A DNA stretch of 64,000 nucleotides from Anthoceros angustus. Its lineage: Eukaryota > Streptophyta > Anthocerotopsida > Anthocerotales > Anthocerotaceae. The stretch spans positions 269,851 through 333,850 of the forward strand of contig MU008208.1 of the NCBI GenBank assembly GCA_010909165.1. The letters are read 5' to 3'. Numbering within the stretch: position 1 is the stretch's first letter; each line of letters opens with the position of its first letter. The position numbers were made by a program, and so were the translations under genes. Shown in pieces: positions 9,266 to 20,242 of this stretch. The notes under the pieces were generated by a model. That model did no database searches and was not told where the DNA came from. It saw only the letters and a list, made by a program, of their open reading frames with translations.

Positions 9266-9965
9266 CAAGCCTACGGTGGCGGGGAAGGGAAGGAGAAGCG
9301 GCCAGGTGCCGCCGAGCCACCATCTCCGCGGGTGGGAGGCGGATGGAGCGGCAGTGAAGGGGCCCGCGCCCGCAGCGAGAGCTGGAAATTTCCAGAAGAA
9401 GGAGGGTGGAATTAGGACCCCTAGGAGAATTCTTTGGGTGCTTGTGAAGCACTCAAGCGTGGATTTGAAGGGGCTAGGGACCTAGCAGCCTCCTTGTGGG
9501 CATGCAAGAGGAGGAAAATCCCAAGACATGGCGGAAGCAGGACCAAGTGGCAATTGGAGGCCATGGAGTCCGAGGCAGCCAAGCTGGAAAAGGTCAGAGA
9601 AGCTCCAACGACCTCATAGAACGGCGGAGAAAGCCTGGAAGGGAAGTTGTCGCGAAGAAAGAGCCATTCGGGCAACAACCCAAAAGGACTCTTGGAGGCA
9701 AAAGGCGGAAGAGCATTTTGCCCAATTAGAGCAAGAAAGGAAGAGCAGGTAGGCACTAGGAAGGAGAAGCAGCTCGGCAAGTGGCCGCATGAGCGGTGAT
9801 GGCTACTCAAGCTATCAAAATCAAGGATATGGGAGAGGAATTGAGAAGGACCGGTATAATTTGGAGGAGGCCGAGCAGGCAAGACCACCAGCGAGCTGGG
9901 CGAAAGAATGCTTGGCAAGCGGAGAAGGAGCTTGTCGGCAATGAGACACAGGCGAAGGAGGTCTC

Positions 9966-10500
9966 GAGGAGGAGTGAAGGCCCACGCCAAGAATGGGTGG
10001 AAGACCGAGAGCATCAAGGAGGTCAAGTGGAGGCTCTTGATTGTGCTGGGGTTGGTAAATTACCAACGCACTTCTTATTTCCAACTTCCTCCAATTTTGT
10101 GGAAGATTTCCATGGGAGCCAAGCCGGATTGGGGAACTATCATGTATGAAGCGTACATACACCATCGAGAGAAGCTCCTCAAGCCAAATTCGGTGGATGA
10201 GGAAGGGCCCAAGGCCATGCTAGCACCTACTTGGTGCATTTATGGGAAACGAGGGACTCCTCACAAGCAAGGAGCTTGAAGATGCGTGGCATCCCTTTGA
10301 GGTCATCCACCTCCAGCCGAGTTTGGAAAGGCCTTTGCCTTTTGCATTGCGGAAGACAGTGGGAGGTCAGACCTCCACAAACATGCTAGAAGCAAGAGGA
10401 GAAGGTGCGGAGGCAACAAAGTTGCCGGAGTGGGAATCCTTTCCCCCACAGGAGCAAGCAAGGGGAGAAGAGCAGGAATCGGCCGAGGAAGGCCGAATGG
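9966..10500 (+). pseudogene. Coiled-coil gene, N-terminal domain, copy d (truncated)
   Basis: It begins abruptly at GGVKAHAKNGWKTESIK after coiled-coil sequence, so the first half of the domain is absent. It continues with the ISMGAKPDWG, YEAYIHHRE, KELEDAWHPFEVIHLQPS and PEWESFPPQEQ segments. The join from coil (9960) to domain middle (9972) is at the short shared string gaggagtgaagg-like sequence, compatible with unequal recombination. Confidence 0.5.
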
Positions 10501-12330
10501 TAGTCTATGAGAGAAGGACTACAGGAGGGGTGACAGCCCCAAGGGTGGGGGGAGTCCCCACCATCTCATTTGTGCCTACAGAGGCACCACCCCGGTGAGG
10601 CGGTCTACCCAAGGGTGGGCAGCCTACCGTGGTAGGCGATCACCATGGTAGGTAGGCGGACTACCGTGGTAGGCGATCGACCTACCACGGTGGCGGGCAC
10701 CTCGCGCCAGCAAGCAGCCTCCTTGTGGGCATGCAAGAGGAGGTGAAGGAGAGAAGCGCGAGTGCGCGGCGCACCCATCTCCGCGCTGGGTGGGAGGCGG
10801 ATGGAGCGGCAGTGAAGGGGAGCCCGGCGATGGCCCGAGGTGAGAGCTGGAAATTTCCAGCAGGAAGACAGGAGGGGTGGAATTAGGACCCCTAGGAGAA
10901 TTGCTGGGTGCTTGTGAAGCACTCAACCGCGTGGATTTGAAGGGAGCTCGGGACCTAGCAGCCTCCTTATGGGCGCACCAAGAGGAGGTCAAGGCCCAAG
11001 ACATGGCTGGAAGAAAAGCAGGGACCAAGTGGCAATTGGAGGCCATGGAGTCCGATGAAAAGGCAGCCAAGCTGGAAAGGCTAGAAGCTCAGTCGACCTC
11101 ATAGAGCAATGACGCCACGGAAAAAGCCTGGAAGGGAAGTTGTCACAAACCGAAGAAAGAGCCATTCGGGCAACAACCCAAAAGGACTCTTGGAGGCAAA
11201 AGGCGGAAGAGCATTTTGCCCAACTGGAGCAAGAAAGGAAGAGCAGGTAGGCACTAGGAAGGAGAAGCAGCTCGGCAAGTGGCCGCATGAGCGGTGATGG
11301 CTACTCAAGCTATCAAAATCAAGGATATGGGAGAGGAATTGAGAAGGACCCGGTTAATTTGGAGGAGGCCGAGCAGGCAAGACCACCAGCGAGCTGGGCG
11401 AAAGAATGCTTGGCAAGCGGAGAAGGAGCTTGTCGGCAATGAGACACAGGCGAAGGAGGTCTCGAGGAGGAGGCCACAAGAAGGTGGTGCCTGAATCTTG
11501 GTAGTGAGAAGCGGCGATTTTGATTATGCCCTTGAGCAAAATTGGCCAGCTAAAGGAAGTGAGGAGGAGAATGTGACCCTCCATGTCAAGGTGGGGAATT
11601 GACCACCTCGAGGACGCCTACAAGGTAGGTGTGAGGATGGAGAGTGGCCACGGAGATTGATGATCTCCAAATGCAGTATCATAACTTGGGGGCTCACCTC
11701 CACAACAGGATTTTGAAGGCCAACAACGAAGTCTTACGGTTGGCCAAGAGGAGGACAATAGGTCCTCATGATGATGATCGGAAGGAGCTGAAACAAGTGC
11801 AGCCAGAGGCCTCCGATTTTGATGAGGCCATCAGTGAAATGGACTCCGAGGAATCTGAGGAGTCAGGAGGTGGAGGAGCGGCCGTGGCGCTAGGGGTGGG
11901 AGGCGTGGAGGCCAAGAGACAGCCCACCCTCAGGGGTCACCCTACAGTGGGTGACCACCTACCATGGTAGTCTGCCCGGACTACCACGGTGGGTGACCAC
12001 CCTACCACGGTGGCGGGGAAGGAAGGAGGTCTCGGAGGAGGAGGCGGCGGAGGCTGATGGGGAGTTGGGCGAGGCTGGCTGAATCTGAGCAGGGGTCGAT
12101 GTACCCCCTAGAGGCGGTTGGGTGGTGGGAGACAACCCCAGGAGAAACTAAGGGAGGAGGCGGTGGGAGGCGGAGGAAGGGTGAGAATTCCCTTATCCAT
12201 GAGTAAGGGAGGAGGCCGAGGAGGAATCCAGTAGCAAAAGGGCCGGAGAGGTTAGGAAGAGGATCCGCATGGTGGGCGGATGGGGATGAAGGCTCTTTTA
12301 GGGTGCTCTATGATAGGTATGGACAAATCA
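10501..12330 (+). pseudogene. Coiled-coil gene, linker to acidic C-terminus
   Basis: This is the most complete tail copy. In order it has the linker with mini-repeats (10590-10700), LGACEALN..DLKGARDLAAS, a coil with LEAMESDEKAAKLERLEAQ, MATQAIKIKDMGEELRRT and a KEVREENVTLHVKVGN coil. Then comes EIDDLQMQYHNLG with KANNEVLRLAKRR (frame 11644-11970), ending in SDFDEAISEMDSEESEES, a strongly acidic stretch. A further Gly/Glu-rich section (12000-12330) follows, then a jump back to the linker at 12,331. The layout suggests an elongated, self-associating protein. Confidence 0.5.
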
Positions 12331-14455
12331 AGCAGGCAAGAGCAAGGGAGAAGGCAGAACGGCCGAGGAAGGCCGAATGGTAGTCTATGAGAGAAGGACT
12401 ACGGAGGGGTGAGAGGGGTGGGGAGTCCCACCATCTCATTTGTGCCTACAGAGGCACCCGCACTACCCGGTGAGGCGGTCTACCCAAGGGTGGGCGGCCT
12501 ACCGTGGTAGGCGATCACCATGGTAGGTAGGCGGACTACCACTGGGGCGCCTACCACGGTGGCGGGCACCCCTCGCCAGCAAGCCTACGGTGGCGGGGAA
12601 GGAGAAGCGGCCAGGTGCCGCCGAGCCACCATCTCCGCGGGTGGGAGGCGGATGGAGCGGCAGTGAAGGGGCCCGCGCCCGCAGCGAGAGCTGGAAATTT
12701 CCAGAAGAAGGAGGGTGGAATTAGGACCCCTAGGAGAATTCTTTGGGTGCTTGTGAAGCACTCAAGCGTGGATTTGAAGGGGCTAGGGACCTAGCAGCCT
12801 CCTTGTGGGCATGCAAGAGGAGGAAATCCCAAGACATGGCGGAAGCAGGACCAAGTGGCAATTGGAGGCCATGGAGTCCGAGGCAGCCAAGCTGGAAAAG
12901 GTCAGAGAAGCTCCAACGACCTCATAGAACGGCGGAGAAAGCCTGGAAGGGAAGTTGTCACAAACCGAAGAAAGAGCCATTCGGGCAACAACCCAAAAGG
13001 ACTCTTGGAGGCAAAAGGCGGAGAGCATTTTGCCCAATTGGAGCAAGAAAGGAAGAGCAAGGCTGAGGCACTAGGAAGGGAGAAGCAGGCAACTCAGCAA
13101 GTGGCCGCACATGAGCAGGTGATGGCTACTCAAGCCATCAAAATCCGGGATATGGGAGAGGAATTGAGAAGGACCCGGTATAATTTGGAGGAGGGCCGGG
13201 AGAAGCACAAGACCAGGTTGGAGCTGGGCGAAAAGATGCTTGGCAAGCGGAGAAGGAGGGCTTGCCATGCAATGGAGCGAAGGAGGTCTCGGAGGAGGAG
13301 TACCACAAGAAGGTGGTGCAGAATCGGTAGTGAGGAAGCGGCGATTTTGGGCGATGCCCTTGAGCAAAATTGGCCAGCTACTAAAGGAAGTGAGGGAGGA
13401 GAATGTGACCCTCCATGTCAAGGTGGGGAATTGACCACCTCGAGGACGCCTACAAGGTAGGTGTGAGGATGGAGAGTGGCCACGGAGATTGATGATCTCC
13501 AAATGCAATATCATAACTTGGGGCTCACCTCCACAGATTTGAAGGCCAACAATGAAGTCTTACGGTTGGCCAAGAGGAGGACATTGGGTCCTCATGATGA
13601 TGATCGGAAGAGCGCAACAAGTGCGGAGGCCTCCGATTTTGATGAGGCCATCGTGAAATGGACTCAGGAATCGAGGAGTCGGTGGAGGAGGCGGCCGTGG
13701 CGCCAAGGTGGGAGGCGCGGAGGCAAGGAGGGACAGCCCACCCTCGGGGTCACCTACCACGGTGGGTGACCACCCTACCATGGTAGTCTGCCCGGACTAC
13801 CACGGTGGGTGACCACCCTACCATGGTAGTGCGGACTGGTGAGCTGCCAGAGCACCTGATGAGTTGGGCGAGGCTGAAGAGCCGGGGTCCAGTATACCCC
13901 CTAGAGGAGGCGGTTGGGTGGTGGGAGAGACAACCCCAAGACTAAGGACGGTCCAGGCGAGGAAGGAAGGGTGAGAATTCCCTTATCCATGAGTAAGGGA
14001 GGAGGACCCGAGGAGGAATCCAGCAAAAGGGAGAGGTTAGGAAGAGGATCCATGGTGGGCGATGGGGATGAGATCTTTTAGGGTGCTCTATAGGTATGGA
14101 CAAATCAAGCAAGGCAAGAGCAAGGAGATCTTGACCCGAAACCCTCACCTAAGCGGAGGAAGAAGGAAGGAAGGAAGGAGATAGGGACGGACTACCACGG
14201 TAGGTAGTCAACTTTGCCCGATGATACTTCTGTGTAGGTGCGAATAAGCGACCGGGCGGGCGGAGGCTGGCGGCCGAGAGCGATTCTTTGGGGCGGAGGA
14301 ATCAGGCGCCGCCCGCAGAGATGGAGGAAGGAAGGGCAAGATTGTACTTGCCCACACATTAGGAAGCGGACAAAGGGAAGGGCAAGAGCAAAAGGAGGCG
14401 AGGGGCCAATCCACCACGGATGCGTCCCTACCCGGTGAAGACTAGATGTGGTCAA
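12331..14455 (+). pseudogene. Coiled-coil gene, second tail copy reaching the 3' end
   Basis: This near-duplicate of 9020-9965 plus 11,480-12,330 runs from linker (mini-repeats 12470-12575) through coil to the EIDDLQMQYHNLG segment and acidic SDFDEAI stretch. It then passes a second mini-repeat cluster (13745-13835) and ends in a basic C-terminal region before a purine-rich tract and LTR B. The frame 12855-13460 (201 codons) is the longest open stretch but mixes frames. The same gene end precedes LTR B on the other strand at 34,519, 36,119 and 38,390, so this is the true 3' end. Confidence 0.5.
13745..13835. repeat. Mini-repeat cluster near the gene's 3' part
   Basis: Alternating ACTACCACGGTGGGTGACC and CCACCCTACCATGGTAG blocks form overlapping inverted repeats. 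A matching cluster is at 11,935-12,020 in the other tail copy. Confidence 0.65.
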
Positions 14456-14470
14456 GGGCCATAAATGCTA

Positions 14471-14495
14471 GGTAGAAGAATAGGAAGGACGGTGA
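14471..14495 (+). other. Purine-rich tract before LTR B
   Basis: GGTAGAAGAATAGGAAGGAC followed by GG directly precedes the LTR start. The matching tract on the minus strand (GGAAGGATAGGTGG) precedes LTR B at 34,519, 36,119, 38,390 and 40,480. It fits the polypurine tract that primes plus-strand synthesis. Confidence 0.6.
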
Positions 14496-15985
14496 TGTAA
14501 CGACATCCTTGAGGATAGACTTAGGTGAAGTTGCTAGAATAGAATTTCGAGACGGACAATAGACTTAGGTGCGGACATTAAATCTTGGCGGTAGGAAATA
14601 ATAGAAAATTGGAAAAGGTGACTGCGGTAGGGTCACCCAAGGGAGGTTGTATGTGGAAGGCCTCCTATAAGAGGAGGAGGTTTCACAAAGTAAAGTATCA
14701 TGTCTTGCGCTTCCACGCTCATGAGTCCTTTGCCATTCTGGAGGAATTTCGTGCGTGAGCCAACCAGTCGGTAGAGAGGAAGTCGCGGTGGTCGGAGTGC
14801 TTGGTGGAGGACTTGCTCCTGCAAGTGCCTAAGCAGTTGCTCCCCTTGTGAATGGTTCTTTGTGAAATTGCTTTGCTTTGGGTGTGTGGCAAATGCCGAG
14901 AACTCTCGGCAACGAGGTAGACTAGGAAAGACTCCTGGAGGTTCTCAGCGGTGTCAAACTCATAGCAAGCCCAAGGAAGAACTTCTGGTGGAGGCGGACC
15001 CAGGCGGTTAGACTAGGAGGAAGAGGATGAGGAGGATTTCACAAAGTAAAGTATCATGTCTTGCGCTTCCACGCTCAGAGTCCTTTGCCATTCTGGAGGA
15101 ATTTCGTGCGTGAGCCAACCACGTCAGTAGAGGAAGTCGCGGTGGTCGGAGTGCTTGGTGGAGGACTTGCTCCACCAAGTGCCTAAACGAGTTGCTCCCC
15201 TTGTGAATGGTTCTTTGTGAAATTGCTTTGCTTTGGGTGTGTGGCAAATGCCCGGAGAACTCTCGGCTTGAGGGTAGACTACAGGAAAGACTCCTGGAGG
15301 TTCTCAAGTGTCAAACTCATAGCAAGCCCAAGGAAGAACTTGCTGGTGGAGGCGGACCCAGGCGGTTGTCGTAAGGTCGAAACCGATGGCCAGGCGAGGT
15401 TAGAATAGGAGGAAGAGGATGAGGAGATGAGAAGATGAGTAGAGGATTAGAGGTTTAGGTGTTAGTGGAAGGCCACAGGCGAGCCTAAGGGACGAATCCC
15501 AAATGCAAGTAAAAAGCGCTCCACAGGTGGAGAAGAGTGGTCTTAAGTAGGTGAAATCGCGGTGTGGATCGGGGGTCCTGGGCCGTGATAGGCTCCTCGG
15601 CTTGAGGGTAGACTACAGGAAAGACTCCTGGAGGTTCTCAAGTGTCAAACTCATAGCAAGCCCAAGGAAGAACTTGCTGGTGGAGGCGGACCCAGGCGGT
15701 TGTCGTAAGGTCGAAACCGATGGCCAGGCGAGGTTAGAATAGGAGGAAGAGGATGAGGAGATGAGAAGATGAGTAGAGGATTAGAGGTGTAGGTGTTAGT
15801 GGAAGGCCACAGGCGAGCCTAAGGGACGAATCCCAAATCTGCAAGTAAAAGAGCGCTCCACAGGTGGAAGAGTGGTCTTAAGTAGGGACGAAATCGCGGT
15901 GTGGATCGGGGGTCCACAGGCGCCGTGATAGGCTCCTCATTGAGGCGGGGACACAATTGTTTTGTGTCGTTGTAGGTTGTGCTTA
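14496..15985 (+). mobile_element. LTR B, plus strand, internally duplicated
   Basis: It starts TGTAACGACATCC, matching TGTAGAC-type starts of the minus-strand copies, and contains the conserved block aaggtgactgcggtagggtc and a TATA box at 14666. The part after the TATA box is present about three times: 14,676-15,000, 15,030-15,560 and 15,590-15,960. The repeats share atcatgtcttgcgcttccac or gactcctggaggttctca. The far end runs into satellite sequence near 15,960, so the LTR terminus is missing. No gene is seen inside. Confidence 0.65.
14666..14671 (+). promoter_or_regulatory. TATA box of LTR B
   Basis: TATAAG lies in cctcctataagaggagg, a block conserved in all LTR B copies long enough to show it (for example minus strand 34348-34353). 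It is about 170 bp inside the LTR start, a usual position for an LTR promoter. Confidence 0.6.
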
Positions 15986-16203
15986 TTCTTTTTATTGAGC
16001 TTGATCAAGTCATCAAGACTCAATTTGCCTTCCTTAGCAGCGGTTTCATGCATGTGGTGACCGCATGGCCTTGCCTTAAGCTTGATCAAGTCATCCACAT
16101 TCTTTTTATTGAGCTTGATCAAGTCATCAAGACTTAGATGACCACAACGTTGTCTTAGGTCCTCGAGCAACTCATAATTATTGCTTGGTCGCGAGGAATT
16201 CAT
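15986..16203 (-). repeat. DDLIKLN coding repeat, array 1
   Basis: The minus-strand frame from 16,203 has the peptide LSLDDLIKLNKKN twice, joined by a DDLIKLKA-type segment and a GHHMHETA-type loop. DNA units are about 115 bp. The leader reads MNSSRPSNNYELLEDLRQRC. Arrays 2 and 3 (19,910-20,242 and 21,955-22,270) have three units each. The histidine/glycine loop with Leu/Lys/Asp helices looks protein-coding, but no family was recognised. Confidence 0.55.
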
Positions 16204-16368
16204 TATTGCTTGGATGTTTGTGCTCTATAATGTATTTAAAATTGGTCAATATGGATTATTTCTGTGAAAAATATATTCAACCGTGGTGGTTGCTCTCAAT
16301 ATCCTAGGCAAATCAATTGTTAGGAGTTCTCGAGGTGGAACCCTTGCAAGGATGAGCAATTTTACCGA

Positions 16369-16612
16369 CCACTTATTGTTTGATAGATGTTCAATTTTAT
16401 AGACCACTTATTGTTTGATAGATGTTCAATTTTAGACCACTTATTGTTTGATAGATGTTCAATTTTATAGACCACTTATTGTTTGATAGATGTTCAATTT
16501 TATAGACCACCACTTATTGTTTGATAGATGTTCAATTTTCAATTTTATAGACCACTTATTGTTTGATAGATGTTCAATTTTATACACCACTTATTGTTTG
16601 ATAGATGTTCAC
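16369..16612. repeat. 35-bp minisatellite, 7 units (array 1)
   Basis: The unit accacttattgtttgatag plus atgttcaattttata/g is repeated seven times with losses of TA or gains of CAATTTT. The last unit ends in atgttcacgaggtgg in all three arrays. The period is not a multiple of three, so the array is not coding. Confidence 0.9.
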
Positions 16613-17639
16613 GAGGTGGAGCGTGGCGAGGATGAGCAACTTAACAAAACCACTTCTTGTTAGGCTTTCCTAAGGTGCAACGTTGCGGTGGGCAACTCAA
16701 CCAACCACTTAGATGATGGCTCCTTTATAGATGACCTTGAATACTAGATACTACTCTGAGGATATTTGATATTTCCTTTCTAGCATCTTCAAATTGTTTT
16801 TCTTGTGATAGGTACTATAAATGGATATTTGATATTTCCTTTATGGCACGTTCAAGTTGTTTTTCTTGTAATACATACTATTAATGGATATATGATATTT
16901 CCTTTCCAGATGTTCTAATTGTTTTCTTGTGGTAGCGATATTATATTTATATTTGGTATTTTCTTTTGTGGTATCTTTGAATTTCTTTCACGCTCGTATT
17001 GGTCCATCTTAGTAACAAAATGGCATGGTTGTGCAACTTAATAATTAAGTCTCCTCACCTTGCCTTCTTAATGTACAACATGTCAATTGGAGAACTAAAC
17101 TACACCAAAATCTTGTAGGAATAGAAGTTGATGTGGGAAATAGTTACCACATTGATTAGACAAAGGCATTTGTTTCGTTCCTTGATGAACTTTGTGACGT
17201 GAACTAAGCAATGTCATGCCTAACACTTCAGCCCAAATGTGGTAACATGGTCATAGTTTTAACCTTATCAATGTTATGAATTGCGTGCTAAACTTACGTC
17301 AACTTAAGGCTGGCCTTGATTGCCACGAACCTTTTATGTTGAAGCTCACGATGGCCTCCCAAAACTGCTTCTTACTAAGGGCTGTCCATGGCATTCAAAC
17401 CTTCATCAAAATGAGCCATTCGTATATCTAGTTTCGCGGCACCGAAATCTTTATCAAGGTGCCCAATACTGCAGGGCGCAAGCGGCAATTAGGAGACCCC
17501 ACTACTTTAGTGTAGATGAGACCATCCAATTTGTACACTTTACATAAAGAACTACTCATCATATTATGATTTCAAGGATGGATTCGACTATCAAACTACG
17601 TAGGGCAGAAAACAAACCTAGACTTGTAGGATAAGAGGT
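16613..17639. other. AT-rich satellite interior, no gene seen
   Basis: It contains three short dispersed repeats of a gatatttgatatttcctttc-like block followed by attgtttttcttgt, about 65 bp apart (16,770-16,930). Otherwise only short frames. The same sequence is at 20,642-21,183 and 22,675-23,590. Confidence 0.5.
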
Positions 17640-18064
17640 TAGTCGTAGAGAGACTTTGCGTTCTGGAATAGCAGGGTTTGACCTACTTTGGGCTTTTCTT
17701 GTGAATACATAAGCATTGGGATTCTCATCTTATCTCCATTTTCAAATTTCATGGCCAAAGCGGAAAAAACATTACTACAATAATATAAATTAAACCACTA
17801 GCACAACAAAAATTAAGGCATAATAAAGCAAAAAAGAATAAAACATAAAACAAAACAAAACCTCAAACAACGGCAAAACAATAGAGAGAACCTTGTGCAT
17901 CTTTTGAATCTTTAGACATTTGGCTTGGGCCCGACTCAAGTGCACACCATACCACTTTCGTTCTCGCATTGCGGTAATCAAGAAGAGCATCGGGTCAAGG
18001 AAGATATTATTGTGCCAAATGTCTAAGAAACAAAGTCTTGTAGGATTCCCAGCGAGAGTATAGT
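17640..18064 (-). CDS. Possible spliced gene fragment, unknown function
   Basis: The minus strand has a 173-bp exon-like frame (18,064 to 17,892) with natural-looking sequence: TRLCFLDIWHNNIFLDP, then AMRERKWYGVHLSRAQAKC, then LKIQKMHK. An AG precedes it and AAG|GT ends it. About 115 bp of AT-rich sequence ending TTGTAG follows. A second exon-like frame then has SALAMKFENGDKMRIPML and SQEKPKVGQT. With the simplest splice sites a stop falls in frame, so boundaries are uncertain. The same arrangement recurs at 23,600-24,110 with different indels. No family recognised. Confidence 0.3.
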
Positions 18065-18374
18065 CTTAGGATTGGTAGTGCAGTGAAAGGTTGATCAAAA
18101 CAAGTTTGCACACCAAAATCACAAGCCCTAACACTCTAAATGTTTGTACACGTGCGGATTGTGAGAATGACCTTCTTTAGGAAGGCTCAAAATTGGATAA
18201 AATTGAGAATCAAATGCGTTTGTGCACGTAAACAAGACCTAAACTATTCAAAATGGTCTTTTTAGTGCGGATTTTTAGCATGCAATTTGGGGTTTTCGTG
18301 CGTGTGCAAAAGGTTCTTGGAGAAACCCCTTTCTACCGACATTCGTAGAAACCCATGTTAATGATCGATCCTTC

Positions 18375-18602
18375 TTGTCTGGTGGTAACACAATATCGGC
18401 GACGATTACTCGCCGTGCATTGAACTTGAGAATTTATGGTCTTGGTAATGACATTGTTGCACCACTTGTGGCTGCAAAGGAGTTTCTCAATAGGCTAGAG
18501 GTCGATGTGGTGGTTGCTCGAGCCTTGCTTGGAAAGGATCTTGGTAGAGACCGCATATTGATTATGACTTTTCACTCCATGGATGATCGCCTCCAGTTAT
18601 GA
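18375..18602 (+). CDS. Short ORF, weakly Alba-like
   Basis: A frame of 75 codons includes RRALNLRIYGLGNDIVAPLV followed by AAKEFLNRL and an RILIMTFHSMDD end. The pattern of a glycine-bearing strand-loop (GLGNDI) and a following helix is loosely like the Alba DNA/RNA-binding fold, but this is resemblance by eye and may be chance. The ORF lies just after satellite copy I and is unique in the window. It has no visible promoter and starts within a longer open frame. Confidence 0.25.
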   Translation: MSGGNTISATITRRALNLRIYGLGNDIVAPLVAAKEFLNRLEVDVVVARALLGKDLGRDRILIMTFHSMDDRLQL

Positions 18603-18901
18603 AGGCTAGGTCTATGTTACAGACGACTCGGTATATATCAATCGATCTTACACCATTGCAATGGAAGATTAAGAAGGAGAAGTTACACCTTTTCGTCTTG
18701 CAAGTCAGGCTTTCTTTCATGGGGATGAATTTGTGGTGTTTAGCCCTCGTTCATGCATTTCATTAACATTATTGATTGATTGAAGATTATTTGTCTTGTT
18801 TGAATTTTACCTTTGCATTCGTCTAGACCATTTTACCGCAATCTATGTAGTTGCCATATTTCAATCCTATGAAGATCCGTCCTTAGTGGACTTGAATAAA
18901 T

Positions 18902-18934
18902 TTCTTCTTCTTCATCTTCTTGTTGTTGTTGTTG

Positions 18935-18979
<45 letters not shown>

Positions 18980-19016
18980 TTCCTCCTCCTCTTCTTCTTC
19001 TTCTTCTTCTTCATCT

Positions 19017-19051
<35 letters not shown>

Positions 19052-19054
19052 TTA
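18902..19054. repeat. (CTT)n microsatellite
   Basis: About 150 bp of CTT repeats interrupted by GTT and CCT triplets. Poly-Leu and poly-Lys frames through it are artefacts of composition. Confidence 0.95.
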
Positions 19055-19109
19055 CAGTTATTAATTGTATTTAGAAAACTATGAAACTTCTTCACCTCTA
19101 GGTATTGTA

Positions 19110-19920
19110 TGTATACATGTTTAGTATAGTGATTATTTTCACTAGCATAGTAAATAAAAATATTTATTTAATTATTTATGTATGCTATTCTTTGCAACAA
19201 CAAAGAAACATACAACCATATTACATACATATCAGGCCCTTCTTGTTTCCACCTTTAAATTTGCATACTAAATTGTGCTAACATGAAGTCTTGCGATATG
19301 CAATCTCGCATCACTTGACCATGGTACACATCTAGCTCCGCATCCAAGACCTCGCACTTTTGACTATGGCGAGGTGGTTGGCTACCTCCTCTTCCTATAA
19401 CATGTGCCGCCACACTCCCATTTGGGGTCGTTGGTTTGCCGCTTGTATTATCATTCGCATATCAATTGCCTCAATGGTCATTGGTTTGCCATCAAGATCA
19501 AGTGGTTGTTTGGCTTAGTGGTTCGACGAGCTTTTCAAGAGAACCACAATAACCGTTAGGGTTGCAACAAAGTCGGGGCTCAAGTATCACAAAGTTAGAG
19601 ACTTCAACTTAAAGCTGAGACAAGATCAAACAACAAAATCCAAATGTAAAATTGAAGTTCAAAACCGCCCAATCATATATCGACAAGCTAGGGCACAAGT
19701 AACACTAAATATGCACAAGTTCCACTAAGTACTTAAGCATCTAACTGCACACCAAAGTGTGTAGTTACAAACCTTGGAGGTTAAGTAGGTGCGATTCGTC
19801 TTGCTACATGCTATAAGTCGTGTGTCAACACCTCCGAGCCCCCCTCGAGAACCTCTCGTCCTTGGCAGATTCGTCCGCATTGGATGACGAGCACCGCCAC
19901 GCCTTGCTTTCTTTTATTGA
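19110..19920. repeat. Segment C, copy 1
   Basis: This 0.8-kb segment runs from gtgattattttcactagc to accttgctttcttttattgag and recurs at 21,184-21,950. It carries the minus-strand ORF remnant described under 21,288-21,533; here that frame is broken (about 19,240-19,490). It joins the start of satellite copy II. Confidence 0.75.
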
Positions 19921-20242
19921 GCTTGATCAAGTCATCAAGACTCAATTTGCCTTCCTTAGCAGCGGTTCCATACATATGGTGACACCGTGGTCCTTTGCCT
20001 TAAGCTTGATCAAGTCATGCTTATTCTTTTATTGAGCTTGATCAAGTCATCAAGACTCAATTTGCCTTCCTTAGCGCAGCGGTTTCATGCATGTGGTGAC
20101 CGCCACCGTGGTCCTTTGCCTTAAGCTTGATCAAGTCATCCACATTCTTTTTTGAGATCAAGTCATCAAGACTTAGATGACCACAACGTTGTCTTAGGTC
20201 CTCGAGCAACTCATAATTATTGCTTGGTCGCGAGGAATTCAT
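19910..20242 (-). repeat. DDLIKLN coding repeat, array 2
   Basis: Three units of about 115 bp. The minus-strand frame from 20,242 keeps GHLSLDDLIS and KAKDHGGGHHMHETAALRK before a shift. See array 1 for the peptide pattern. Confidence 0.55.

Larger units (their letters stand above)
8366..9965 (+). pseudogene. Coiled-coil gene, linker and coiled-coil part, two partial copies
   Basis: Two successive copies (about 8366-8940 and 8941-9965) each hold a basic/Thr-rich linker built from CTACCACGG mini-repeats and a gctggaaatttccag block. A helical region follows: LGACEALKRGFEGARDLAAS, then heptad-like sequence with LEAMES, AAKLEKV and EEHFAQLEQERK. The second continues to MATQAIKIKDMGEELRRT. High Glu/Lys/Leu/Ala content predicts long coiled coils. 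At 9966 the order jumps back to the N-terminal domain, which shows internal rearrangement. Frames are broken every 100-200 bp. Confidence 0.5.
15986..18345. repeat. Composite satellite, copy I
   Basis: A unit of about 2.4 kb recurs almost completely at 21,950-24,375 and in shortened form at 19,921-21,183. In order it holds the DDLIKLN coding repeat, a gap with cgaggtggaaccc, seven 35-bp minisatellite units, an AT-rich stretch with repeated gatatttgatatttcctttc, and the possible spliced gene listed at 17,640-18,064. Copies differ by scattered 1-5 bp indels. Confidence 0.8.

Noticed and set aside
16369-16612. CRISPR-like regular repeats
   Set aside because: The 35-bp units are directly adjacent, with no unique spacers; it is a minisatellite.
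18796-19074. 92-codon poly-leucine ORF and its poly-lysine mirror
   Set aside because: Produced by the (CTT)n microsatellite.
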